Shown here piece by piece: positions 45,741-56,084 of a DNA stretch of 64,000 nt; positions within the stretch are counted from its first letter, which is position 1, and each line of letters begins with the position of its first letter. Where the stretch lies: assembly GCA_027625915.1 (NCBI GenBank), contig JANTQA010000036.1:1731501-1795500 (forward strand), in the 5' to 3' direction. A program made the translations under genes and the position numbers. Origin of the DNA: Anaeramoeba flamelloides (Eukaryota > Metamonada > Anaeramoebidae). The notes under the pieces were generated by a model, which saw only the letters and a program-made list of their open reading frames with translations, was not told where the DNA came from and ran no database searches.

Positions 45741-46673
45741 TAAATTTGTAGATCTGATTCATTTTTTCTAATTTAGGTAAATTTTGTTTTTTGCTTTACT
45801 TTTTTCTTTTTTATTTCTTCTTTTTACTTTGTCTTTTCTTTCTTTTTTTATTGTTATTTTTCTTTTCAAATTTAGTTTTGTTTTTTTTTTCTTTTTTTTA
45901 CACAAGCCAAGTTGAAAAAAAAAAAGATCTTTGAAAATACAAATAAACATTAAGAAAATTGAGTACTTGTATTTCCTTTTAAAATGATTACATTTAAAAT
46001 TAAAAAATCTTATGATTAACAATTTTAATTTTCTTAAGAAATTGAGAAATTTTTAATGAGACATCTCATAAAAAGGGACCAAAAATTTTTTGAAATTTAT
46101 TTTTTTTCAGAAAATTTAAAGTTTGTTAAGGTATTTCTTTAATGAATATCAACTCTAATATGAAATTTATTTATTTCTCTTATTTTTAAACAATCTTTAG
46201 TTGATTGATTTCGAAAAAAAAAAGTGGGATTTTACATTTTAGGCTGGTTCCCTTTGACTGAAGAAGAGTTTATGTTAAAATTGAACAATTTAAGTTTCAA
46301 ATTGAAATTAAATTGATTTTGGAGTAAGAACTTTAATTAGTGCAAAATAGTGCTTTTTCATATTTTTTTAAATACATTTTTTACACAAAAAATACTTTTT
46401 TATTTCTTCTTATTTTTTATCTTGTGGGAGTGTAAATTACACTCTTATTAGCCCGATACTTTTATTTCGAAAAGGAAATTTATGAATAAAATCATGGGTT
46501 TTACTATTATAAATTAATAAAAAAGTTTTTCAAACTGTCTTGGTTTAAAATTAATCCATGGGGATTATTTTTATTTTGTGTAATATGTTTTGAAATATTA
46601 ATCTATCATTTTCATAGGAAGGACACACCCAGAAAAAGTGATAAATATTTATTATTATTTTTTTAGGTTCATA

Positions 46674-47170
46674 CAGCCGCCCCAACCCTGCTGTGAAAAA
46701 TTTTAATAGATAGAGATTAGTTGTCTATTATAAAATAGTTTTTTATGAAATTGTAAATTCAATTTCAATCATACCATAAGATAAAATTTTCAATTTCTAT
46801 TACTTCGCTCTTTTAAAAATTTTTTTTTATGGTAAAAAAAGCAATACAAAAAATTGAATTTCAAAAAAAAAAATAAATCACAAAAACTTGAAAGTATTTT
46901 TCGATCATTGCTTTTAAATTGTTTAAACCTGAGATTTTTCCAATTTTGGAAATTGAAGATCAGTATTCCTGTAAGTTTTTTTATCAATTTGTTTCTCAAT
47001 GTTCTAAAAACTAAAAAAATTGTTTGTAATACTTTTTCTTATATGATAAATTTTACTGTTTATGATAAACTTTTGTAACCATTTTACGGTTTGTTAAACA
47101 GGACAAAATTTCAAAATAGAAAATCAGTTTCTCGATCTTATAAATTTGTTCGATAGGGCTGGGGCTAATG
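46674..47170. mobile_element. 497-bp TA-flanked MITE, first of a near-identical pair
   Basis: Left end CAGCCGCCCCAACCCTG and right end AGGGCTGGGGCTAATG are inverse, with TA on both sides (46,672-46,673 and 47,171-47,172). The interior is almost base-for-base identical to 47,860-48,354 over ~440 nt, with a handful of differences seen. The minus-strand 69-aa frame inside (46,790-46,999) occurs in both copies but is Lys/Phe-rich and not a known transposase. Probably a Tc1/mariner-type non-autonomous element of recent origin. Confidence 0.85.
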
Positions 47171-47351
47171 TATATCTATATACACAAAAAGTTCTACTTT
47201 CTTGTTAAAAACAAAATCCAAGCCACACATTCACATGTGTAATGTTGTTCTTAAAAAAAAAATCCGTTAACGGATTTTCTTTTAAGTTTAATCAAAAGTT
47301 AACAACTTTGCTTTTTTATTTTAAATTTATTATTTTCATTGTAAAAGAGTA

Positions 47352-47735
47352 CAGCCATTTTAAAAAAGTGAGGACTTTTTTTTTTTATGAAATTGTAAGA
47401 ATTAATACTTTTTTAAAGTTTTCTGTTTTAATAAAGTGTGGACTTTTTTTAAAAAAAGGGTACTTTTCTTCTCACCCCAACACCTGTGTCTCATTTAAAA
47501 ATTGGATCCTCGCTTTTTCAAAACTAAAAACTAGAGAAAAGTTCTAATTCTGAAAAAGTTTTCACTTTTTTTAAAATAGAAAACTTATTAAAAGTTTTAA
47601 AAAAGTACAGTTGTTTTAAAAAAGTGTGGACAAAAAGTTTAATCATTAGGGATCCAAACTGTCTAATTTGCTCTTTTAAAGCAGTTTGAGTAACACTTGA
47701 GCAAAAAAAGAGTACACACTTTTTTAAAACAGCTC
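47352..47735. mobile_element. 384-bp TA-flanked MITE between the twin copies
   Basis: Left end CAGCCATTTTAAAAAAGTG and right end CACTTTTTTAAAACAGCTC are inverse; TA lies at 47,350-47,351 and 47,736-47,737. A third, internal terminus-like copy (TACAGTTGTTTTAAAAAAGT) lies at about 47,607. An isolated matching end is found at about 58,293-58,315. Non-coding. Confidence 0.75.
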
Positions 47736-47859
47736 TACTCACTTTTTCCGAACGGCTTTATTAATTCTCTTTAGTAACAGAAATAACTTTATAACATATT
47801 GATTTGAGGAGTCAAAATTTCTTCCATATTTGTAATTCGCAATCTATCATAAAGATTTA

Positions 47860-48354
47860 TAGCCGTTCCAAACCTACCTAAAAAATAATAAGACACGCAA
47901 TTAAGTCTATCTTATAAAATAGTCTTTTATGAAATTGTAAATTCAATTTCAATCATACCATAAGATAAAATTTTCAATTTTTATTACTTCGCTCTTTTAA
48001 AAATTTTTTTTTATGGTAAAAAAAGCAATACAAAAATTGAATTTCAAAAAAAAAAAATAAATCACAAAAACTTGAAAGTATTTTTCGATCATTGCTTTTA
48101 AATTGTTTAAACCTGAGATTTTTCCAATTTTGGAAATTGAAGATCAGTATTCCTGTAAGTTTTTTTATCAATTTGTTTCTCAATGTTCTAAAAACTAAAA
48201 AAATCGTTTGTAATTCTTTTTTTTATATGATAAATTTTACTGTTTATGATAAACTTTTGTAACCATTTTACGGTTTGTTAAACAGGGCAAAATTTCAAAA
48301 TAGAAAATCGGTTTCTCGGTCTTATAAATTTGTTCGATAGGGTTTGGGAGGTTG
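47860..48354. mobile_element. 495-bp TA-flanked MITE, second of the pair
   Basis: Ends TAGCCGTTCCAAACCTACC and AGGGTTTGGGAGGTTG, TA on both sides (47,858-47,859 and 48,355-48,356). Same orientation and nearly the same interior as 46,674-47,170; the outermost ~60 nt differ more than the middle. Non-coding. Confidence 0.85.
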
Positions 48355-48581
48355 TATTTATTTTAACAAACCATTCGTTAGTTACTAAATAAGATCGTGA
48401 AATTTCCATTACATATTTTACAATTTGTCAAGAAAGATATAACAAGCAATTAGAGAGCAAAGGAAAGCAAAATAGATTTAAACAACAAACACAATTCCAT
48501 AACAATTCTTTTGTTTTTTTGATTGAAATTAAAAAAAAAACAAAAAACAAAAAACAAAAAACAAAAAAAAAAAATATTTAC

Positions 48582-48825
48582 TAAATGCTTTTGTTCCATC
48601 TTTACCACAAAATTTTTCAATAATTTTGATTCCACCAGGGTGGTATTCAAGATATTTTGTAAGATCGTAAACTTTGTTATCAAGTACCATCCAATTGTTC
48701 TTTTTGTGTTCTTTTACTTCTTCAAGTGTATATTCCTTTAATTGGACTGGTGGAATTTCAAGTGACATCCATCCCATTTGATTTTTTCCTTGTGTTGGTC
48801 TCCAATTCTTATCCATGTTTTGCAT
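48582..48825 (-). CDS. first exon of a cytochrome b5-domain protein (CYB5R4-like N-terminus), partial
   Basis: The exon encodes 81 residues plus one base and ends at a GTAAAT donor (48,581-48,576). It carries the first half of a cytochrome b5 heme domain: YTLEEVKEH, NNWMVLDNKVYDLTKYLEYH and the HPGG box with heme ligand His62, then GKDGTKAF. The lead-in NWRPTQGKNQMGWMSL resembles the segment before the b5 domain of CYB5R4 (NCB5OR), an electron-transfer protein of the endoplasmic reticulum. The second half of the domain, with the other heme His, must lie in a downstream exon to the left. I did not find it within 4 kb, so the intron may be long and hold the MITE cluster, or the gene may be broken. 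Whether reductase domains follow is unknown. Confidence 0.8.
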
Positions 48826-48930
48826 GTGAAGTGATTCAAGAGTAATTTAGAATTCAAATAATAAAAAAATAAAATGAATTAAAGCAAATATTTTTTATTT
48901 TGAACTCCGAAACCAAATTAAAAAGAGATA

Positions 48931-49127
48931 CAGTCAGTTTCGCTTTTAAGGCACAAACTTTCAACGAAATTTACGGCACAAAATAAATCTCAAATTAAAG
49001 CACAAAATTCAAATTCTAGTAAAAATAAATTGTAAAAAAAAAAATTCCAAATTTTGTGCCTTAATTTGAGATTTTTTTGTACCTTAAATTTCGTTGAAAG
49101 TTTGTGCCTTAAAAGTGAAACTGACTG
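48931..49127. mobile_element. 197-bp mariner-type foldback MITE, well-preserved copy
   Basis: Almost the whole element is one inverted repeat. The left arm starts CAGTCAGTTTCGCTTTTAAG and continues GGCACAAACTTTCAACGAAA; the right arm ends CTTAAAAGTGAAACTGACTG. The unpaired centre is ~20 nt. TA precedes it; AA follows. It has the same length and plan as 40,191-40,386 but a much better arm match, so it is younger. It lies ~100 nt upstream of the b5-domain start codon and could affect that promoter. Confidence 0.88.
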
Positions 49128-49234
49128 AATTTTGGATGAGTGTTTGTTGTTTAATTTATCTTTTTTAGTCTTTAATCAAACCCAAGAATCAATAAAATTG
49201 TAACAAATTCAGAAACTTTCTTAAGGGAACTGTA

Positions 49235-49880
49235 AACCAAAAAAAAAATCTAGAAGTTAATTTCATAGTAAATTCAAAAAATTTTTAATCGCATCTTGAA
49301 ATTGAAAAATAAAACAAAAATCAGCAAGATAAGACTATACTTACTTTTAAAGTATTATTGTGAGATCTGAATTTTTGTTTTTAAAAGTTTGATCCATTTT
49401 TCTCATCTTATGAAAAGTTGCAAAAATCAACTTCTTTCAAAATTATTTCGAAAAAAATTTATTTTCTTTGAAGAAGAAAGAAATCTTATGATCTATAAAG
49501 GAAGTGTACAGAAATACACTTTAAATATTAAAACTACTAAGTTCTTAAAATAATTCAGTATAAAAAATCTACTTTAATCCAAAAAAAATTATTGAAATGA
49601 TTTTAAACTTGATAAAATATAATATTTTGATTCAAAGAATAGTTCAAATCAATTCTTTCTATTTATTGAACAAAAAAATATCTGAGTAAAAAAAAAACTC
49701 AATCAATCAAATTGAAAACTCTCCCAAAATACTTCTTTAAAACCTGGAAAATTCAAGTTATAACATAAAGAAGTATTTTTTATTTGATTATTTTTAATCA
49801 GTAATTAATACAAAATTTTAATACATTTTAGTTGAATAAGTAATAATCCAAAGCTTATATTTATCAAGATACTTTAACTA
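49235..49880 (+). repeat. dispersed ~650-bp repeat, copy 1 (partner at 62.3-62.9 kb)
   Basis: Direct-orientation match by eye to about 62,262-62,860. Common blocks in order are AAAAAAATCTAGAAGT, TCTTGAAATTGAAAAA, GATCTATAAAGGAAGTGTAC, GATTCAAAGAA and CAGTTCAAATCAATT. Similarity fades but seems to continue to about 50,100. No terminal inverted repeats or ORFs were found. Confidence 0.7.
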
Positions 49881-51396
49881 CTATTTCTCAATTTTTTAAT
49901 ATTTTCCAACAAATAAAATGAATTCAAATTAATATTTTCTATTGAAAAAAAAAAAAAATTAGAAATATTCGATTTTAATAGAAGTTTTGGTTGGATATAC
50001 TCGAAATATTTGGAAAAAAAAAATATTACTCAATCTTTTGAGATTTCAAGAAAATTAATAAATTTTTGATAATAAAAAAAGTATCAATTTTTTCTGATTT
50101 TAATCATAAAATATTTTATTTTAATATTATTAATAATGGTTAAGTTAACAATACCTCATGCGTTAAAGAGAGAATTTTGAAGTTACTAAATTCCTATCTT
50201 CTAATACAAATAATATCTATTGAGGTAAAGTTAATAGAAGTATTTTATACTAAAAATAGTTTTTTTATATCCTGTGAAAAATTGTTTTATTATTCTTATA
50301 CTTATGAAATATAAGATTAAATTTTCTCTGTTATTTGTTTATAGAAATCCAAAGATATCACTAAAAGTGGTGAACAAAAAAAAAATAGAAAAAACAATTT
50401 GTGAATTTTATGTTTTTTTTTTTTTCAATAAACCAAAAAATCAAACCAGAGCCCAAATTTATCAAAAATACTTTGAAAATTAAGATTTCATTTATTTTAC
50501 TAATGAAAAGAGTTATTATTAGATTATAAATTAATTGTAGCGAAATGTATTCTTATTTTTAAAGCAAGTTATTTACTCGAAATGATAAAGGAGTTTTTTT
50601 TTTAACATGTATAATTGTAAATTTAAGAAAAAATTTATCTATTTTCTTTTTGGAAAAAAAATAAATATTATTTTAAACCATAAAAAAAAATAATTATTAT
50701 AAATTATTATCTCAAATAGTAGAAATTTATATCTCGTATATCATTAAAATCGGATGTAAAAATTGTTCATTCATGAATTATTTTTTTAAATTCTGTTTTA
50801 TAAAAAGGGAATTATTGAATTCTATTATATTCAAATTTAGTTATTACTTTTTAATTATGGTGGATGATAATTTTTTATAAATTATTTCACAAACTGCTCT
50901 TTCTCACTTTTAAAATATTTTGATCTAATTTTCATATTTTTTTTTAGATCTTTTTTTTTTTTTATATTTTATTTATCAACAAAGGTGAAATAAAAATATT
51001 TATGTAATTATAAAAATGTATGTTTAAAGAAACTTTTAATAATGTAGTGAAAAAAAGATTATTGTTTTTTGTCCGATTTAGGAAGGGGTGTTTGAAAAAC
51101 TTTTGTAAAATCATACATCAAAGATCATATTTTTATATTTTCTTTTTTGTGGTCAAACCTCTAATTTTAAAAATATTTTTCATCATACACCCCAAAAAAT
51201 AGCATTGCTTTCACAAATTGTAGAGTCTTTCATAGCTTTCAAACATACTCATACGATTTTAACACATTTCAAACAAGTTCCAAAACTTGTAAAAGGGAAA
51301 AGCTTTGACAAAGTAGTGAGTTTTTTGAAAGTGTTTCACAAAAATGTTTTTTCATTTTTTTGTATTTTACATTTGGACATTTTTTATTCTTTAAAA

Positions 51397-52565
51397 ATGG
51401 GAGCAGGTAAGTTTATCAAATTATAAATTAACAAACGCTAACAAAATACTTAAACGTTCTCTGTTGATTCTAACTATTAAAAACATAATTCTAAAAGATG
51501 GAGGATCACTTCCACATAGAGCCGAAATGGTCAAAACAAAAAAAGGGAGGAGAACGGTTAACCGACAAGTGAATCGAATAAAATGGAGTTGTTGTACCCT
51601 AACAAAAAAGCCACTTGAAGAACCAGTTGTTTTGTGTCCTCTTGGGAGGCTTTTTAACAAGCAAGATTTATTGGTTGCGCTCATGAAAAAAAAGCTACCA
51701 AACGAATACTCTTATATCACGTCCATAAAAGTAACCCGATTCCCCAAAAAGAAAATGCATTTTTGATATCTTTCTTATTTTATGACTATTAACCTTTCTT
51801 CTTTTCCATTCTCATTTTGAATATTAATAGGATCTAATTACCTTAAAATTAACACAAAACAAGAATTATTCAATGCAAAGTGGCGAGGAAAATGTTACAA
51901 GATTTATTTGTCCAATCTCTGGGATTGAAATGAATGGATTAAGCAAATTTGTTGCCTTTTCAAAATGTGGCCATGTTGTAGCAAAAACAAGTATTGAAAA
52001 ATTACAACTAAAAGCATGCCCATTATGCGATCAAATCCTTAACAAAAATGACATTAAAATAATAAACCCAGACAGGAAATATCAAAAATTTCTTTTGAAA
52101 CAAATAATCTTAAACAAAAAAAAGAAACAAAGAAAGAAAAAAAGAAACAAAAATAAAAAGAGTTCTTCAAGAAAAAGAAAAACAAAAACAAATACAAAGA
52201 CAATTGAGAAGATTGATAATAATTTAGAGAAAGAAAAAGAGAAAATTAGTCCAAATATTGAGAAAAAGAAATTAATTAAAAAGGAAAGCATTTCATTAAC
52301 TAAGAAATCCGACAAGAACAAGAGAAAAGAAAAAGAAAAAGAAAACAAAATTAAGCAGATTCTTAAAAAAAAAAAAATTAACAAAGAAAAGGAAAAGGAA
52401 AAGGAAAAGGAAACAGAAAAAGAAAAAGAAAGTAATATTATTAAAAAAGTTAACAAAGGTCGAGTATATAATTCAATTTTTTTTACAGAAAAAGATCGTG
52501 AAAAGTTTAAAGATCCTCGATTTATGTTTACACGTGGTGATTTGTTTGATAACAAAAAAATATAA
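51397..52565 (+). CDS. rtf2: replication termination factor 2 (RTF2), three exons
   Basis: Exons 51397-51406, 51498-51730 and 51831-52565 join in frame through two GT-AG introns of 91 and 100 nt, giving 325 aa. RTF2 is a nuclear protein with a variant C2HC2-type RING that acts at stalled replication forks; human RTF2 is removed by the proteasome. The first exon is only ten nt (ATG, two codons and one base). It is required because splicing restores MGADGGSLPHRAEMVK, the family N-terminus (human MGCDGGTIPKR). Exon 2 has CTLTKKPLEEPVV and LGRLFNK; exon 3 has FICPISGIEMNG, a CGHVVA motif and CPLCDQIL. A Lys/Glu-rich tail follows, ending KGRVYNSIFFTEKDREKF, comparable to the family's C-terminal conserved box. 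Identity is very sure; the start exon is strongly supported by frame and alignment. Confidence 0.95.
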
Positions 52566-52735
52566 AATCGTAAAATCTTTTTTTGTAATAATCACAAATC
52601 CAAAAATATGTATTCAACTTTTCAGTTTGATTTCCTTTTTTTCAATTTTTCAAACTCATATTTTAATAAAGAATTTTGTTGATCTGAGTGTAAAAGAAAC
52701 TTTGGAAAATATGTTGATTGTAGAAATGTTCTTTG

Positions 52736-52827
52736 AGATGAAATGAAATGAAATAAAATGAAATAAAATGAAATGAAATGAAATGAAATAAAATGAAATG
52801 AAATGAAACGAAAGGAAAGGAAAGGTT
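52736..52827 (+). repeat. AAATG/AAATA pentamer tandem array
   Basis: About 18 units of a 5-nt repeat (AAATG with AAATA variants, shifting to GAAAG at the right end), ~170 nt after the RTF2 stop. A simple-sequence tract that may vary in length between alleles. Confidence 0.9.
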
Positions 52828-53627
52828 TTAAATGTAGAGTTATCATATTTATAAAAAAGGAAAACAAGCCAAAAAGCTAAAAAAGTTTTTTTGAATTTAT
52901 CATTACAAAAAGAAATCTATTTCCAATTACCCATTATTAATTTGCATAAATATTTGATTCTTACATAAATGATTAAAAAATAAATAATTTTTTTTTTTTT
53001 AAAAAAAAACAACATTAAAAATATTGTTAAGGGGTTTCAATGCTCTATTTTTTTTATAACTTTTTCGAATAAACATTGAGAATAAATATTAGTAGATTTA
53101 AAAAAGTCAATTTTTAATCTGCCTTTACCTGTTATTAATTGACAAAATTTCTCTTACTAATTGTTTTTTTTCAGAGAAAAATTATCATTTTTGAATTTTA
53201 CTGAGTTATGGGATTAGAGTCTTAATAGATTCGTCTAAAATTAAAGTTTTTTGTAAGTCAGTGCAAATTATATTGGTGATCTATAGTTCAAATGGTTCTC
53301 ATAAAATCTATTAGTGAAAATAATATTGAACAATAAATTATTAGATTTTTTTACTAAGGATCATAATTAAAATTTTTAATCTTGAAATTATTTCTTAAAA
53401 ATGACTTTTCAAAATATAAATAGAAGATAAAATTAATAGTATTCCTTTTATTTTAATAATTAATTATTTAAAACTTCCAAAAATAATAATTTTTCCTATT
53501 ATATATTTTTAAGATTTACTAAATAATAACGAAGATAAAAATTGAAGGATTGAGAATTTTATTTCTTTTCGATGGAACTAAACTGAGTTTCAAAGAGTGT
53601 GGCGCGCCTAAAATAATGAATTGAAAA

Positions 53628-54060
53628 AAAAAACACCTATTTTTGATCCAGTGAAATTTTTGAAAAGGATTATTATTTGTTTGATCAAAAGATTTCGTCG
53701 GAGATTTTACTTTTGAAATTAAAAAAATAAATTACAATAAGAAAAAATTTTTTTTACTAATACAAAAAATATTTCATGACTTTGCAAGAAATTTTTTCAC
53801 CTTTCCATACCTTTTAAACACTCGAAGATAGTTTATAACCCTTTCAAAACCTTTCTAAAATTTTTACAGGGGAAAAGACTTTGTAAAAGAGTTTTTTTTT
53901 TTTGTAAAATTCATGATATTTTTTACTGTTTATTTCAAAAACGATAATTTTCTGTTTTTCGCGATTTTGTTTTATTCACAATTTGTTGGAATATCGTAAT
54001 TTTATGATTCTTGGGGTAAAATAGGACTAATCACGAATTTTTCATATTCACATGAATTTA
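53628..54060 (+). mobile_element. TCGCGA-array element, truncated copy d
   Basis: Corresponds to the right third of copies b and c (compare 55,440-55,860): a CACACCTAT-like start, an ACTTTGTAAAAGAG block, then TCGCGA-derived units (one intact; others TCGTAA, TCACGA, TCATGA, TCACAA). The left two thirds are missing. It abuts the complete copy c head to tail. Confidence 0.7.
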
Positions 54061-54077
54061 TTTCTTATATCCTAATA

Positions 54078-55895
54078 ATGGAGGTTTTGATGATATCTAT
54101 GCTTAATTAACAATAAAGTTACAAAAATATCAATAATGTCAATCAAATCGCAATACTCTCGAAAATCATGATAATATAAACTATATTCCAAAAATTGGAA
54201 CACAGTTTAAACAGTTGAAAGAACACCAATACTTCACTTTAAATTCAATTTGGAAATCATTTGATTTTACAAACTATTTCATTTTTTGTCTTTTTGGTTT
54301 TGTTTTCATTTCCTTTTTTGTAGTTACGTAATCTGTTTCGTTAGATCTGGGAAATTTTTTTTCAATGGTTGATAGAAGCTTAGTGTTGAGTTTGTTAAAT
54401 TGAAAAATAACATACAATTGGTAGATGGTATCTTAACATTTGATCGATCAACAATTGTTGGTGAAATTTCAACAAATTTACCAATAAAATTTTTTGATCA
54501 GCTCGTTTCATTATTTTGGAGATACACTGTTTTTATTGTTTTATTTGAAATTGTTTTCTTTTGTTTGGATTAAAATGATTACTTATTAAAAAATTAATAA
54601 TGGGTAACTTAAATGTGGTTTTATATTAGGTTTGGAAAAATACTATAAATTATTTTTTTTTGCCTGTTTTTGATTTTGGATTTGTACAAATTTTTGGAAT
54701 GGGTTTTATTATTAAATCGCGATAATATAGAAAATCGAAATATTCTATAAAATCGTGATAATTATTAAAAAATCGTGATAATTGTCAAAATATCGTGATT
54801 AAAAAGTAATCGCAATATAATAGTTGATGGATTTTTGGGCTAATTCAGCAATATTTTTGAATATAAAAATTTTTTTGATCAAAAATTAGATATGTGAAAT
54901 AGGAGTTATTCTTTGAAAAAACAACTAAAAAGATACTTGATCCAATCAAGGATAAGACCTAGGAATTTTATTGTGTTTTTGTTTGGTTGGGTTGTAAAAC
55001 ATATCGATCGATCCTTTTAGATCAATAAACGCTATAACAAAAGAGAAATAAATATTTTCTCCGTCAAAATATGGTGTTGTAAATTGCGTTGAATAATGAA
55101 CTTCTAAAAAAACCAATTCTTCACCCGTTCTTTAAAGAATGAGTTCTAGGGTGAAAACATTTTCAATATTCTATAAAAGCTAAAAGGAGTTGGATAACTT
55201 TTCGAAAAGCTTCACAACCTCCAAGCCTTATGATCACCAATTATTAAGATTTTTTGTATAATTGTTTTCTTCTTCTTATTATTATTCTTCTTTGTGATAT
55301 CCTGGTATTAGACAGAAAACACAATTAGAACTTTGAGGTTTTTGTTTGATCCATCACCTATAAGAAGGAAAATTTCTCTTTATTCTTTTTGGTTATTAAA
55401 CTTGTGAAGGTTACAACTCCATTTTAAAAAAACACATCTATTTTATATTCAAGTACATTGTTGAAATGGATTATTTTTATTATGATCATAAAATTCATTT
55501 GAGATTTTATATTTTGATAAAAAAAAAATGTAAAGAAAAAATTTGTTTTACCACTACAAACAAACACATTTCCCTTTATAAAAGTTTTCTGTCTTTCAAA
55601 ACTTTCAAAGACTTGAAGACAATTCACAACATTCGCAAACACTTTTTAACATTTTTAAAGGGAGAAAGTGTTGTAAAAGTCTCAAGACTTTGTAAAAGTC
55701 AAGAGATTTTTTTTGTAAAGTGATTTCAAAAAAATAATTTTTCATTTTTTCTCGATTTTTGAATCTCGCGATAATATGAATATCGCAATTTTATGATTTT
55801 TCGCGATAAAGTTGGACTAATCGCGATTTTTTTGTTACTATCCCGATTTTATTGTTAATATCATGATAATATATGTTATAATCAAAAACTCTAAT
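54078..55895 (+). mobile_element. TCGCGA-array element, copy c, interrupted by a nested MITE
   Basis: Ends GGAGGTTTTGATGATATC and TTATAATCAAAAACTCTAAT match copies a and b. Without the 516-bp nested element it is ~1.3 kb. Left- and right-end arrays hold intact TCGCGA (about four) and variants TCGTGA, TCGCAA and TCATGA. Internal blocks (TTGATCCAATCAAGGAT, CATATCGATCGATCC, CACCCGTTCTTTAAAGAAT, AGCTAAAAGGAGTTGG) align with copy b in the same orientation. Non-coding. Confidence 0.9.
54185..54700. mobile_element. CCAAAAATTTGG-family MITE, copy 3, nested in the TCGCGA element
   Basis: A 516-bp element with ends ATTCCAAAAATTGGAAC and GTACAAATTTTTGGAAT. It splits the left TCGCGA array of copy c, whose sequence resumes at once after 54,700. 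The interior matches copies 1 and 2. The insertion is therefore younger than the host element copy. No clear target duplication. Confidence 0.9.
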
Positions 55896-56084
55896 GTATG
55901 TTTTCATCCAAATCTCTAATATCTTGTAAAAAATTCTTCAAGGTTTCTATTGTGGAAAAACACACAAAATTTATTCTTTAAAAAGATAAAAGGAAAAGTT
56001 AAAAATAATTTTGTTTATTTTTGGAAAATTAATTTATTTGTATCTCGTAAAGAAGATAAAAATAAATAATTAAAAGAAAATAAA

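Larger units (their letters stand above)
44805..48581. other. repeat-dense region left of the cytochrome b5 exon
   Basis: Holds the second copy of the ~265-bp repeat (45,040-45,310), a coding-like island (about 45,345-45,475, minus), an inverted end of the GACTGAAAAAGAGTTTA repeat (about 45,650-45,740) and three TA-flanked MITEs (46,674-48,354). Because the cytochrome b5 gene is transcribed leftward and its second exon was not found, part of this region may be its intron. Confidence 0.55.
48826..51396. other. divergent intergenic region between the b5-domain gene and RTF2
   Basis: Both genes start here and point outward. Holds a 197-bp mariner-type MITE (48,931-49,127) just upstream of the b5 exon and one copy of a ~650-bp dispersed repeat (about 49,235-49,880). 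The stretch 51,020-51,390 upstream of RTF2 resembles the interior of the TCGCGA element (CTTTCAAACATACTC, CACATTTCAAACAAGTTCC), but only weakly. No other gene is seen; the frame at 50,274-50,483 is not convincing. Confidence 0.55.
52566..56084. other. transposon-filled convergent region between RTF2 and the Rab gene
   Basis: Holds an AAATG pentamer array (52,736-52,827), a truncated TCGCGA-element piece (about 53,628-54,060) directly followed by a complete TCGCGA element (54,078-55,895) with a MITE nested in it. From 52,830 to 53,620 I see only AT-rich DNA. No gene; the frames at 55,424-55,723 lie in the transposon. Confidence 0.7.

Noticed and set aside
46724-48345. Two ~440-bp direct repeats as the long terminal repeats of a retroelement
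   Set aside because: Each repeat has its own inverse ends and TA on both sides, and the DNA between is another small TA-flanked element, so they are two MITE copies.
48450-48581. A second exon of the cytochrome b5 gene directly after the donor
   Set aside because: The frame after the first AG is hydrophobic, Cys-rich and lacks the expected heme-ligand pattern.
53598-53610. GGCGCGCC site as a regulatory or CpG-island signal
   Set aside because: It is a single isolated occurrence in AT-rich DNA with no gene nearby.
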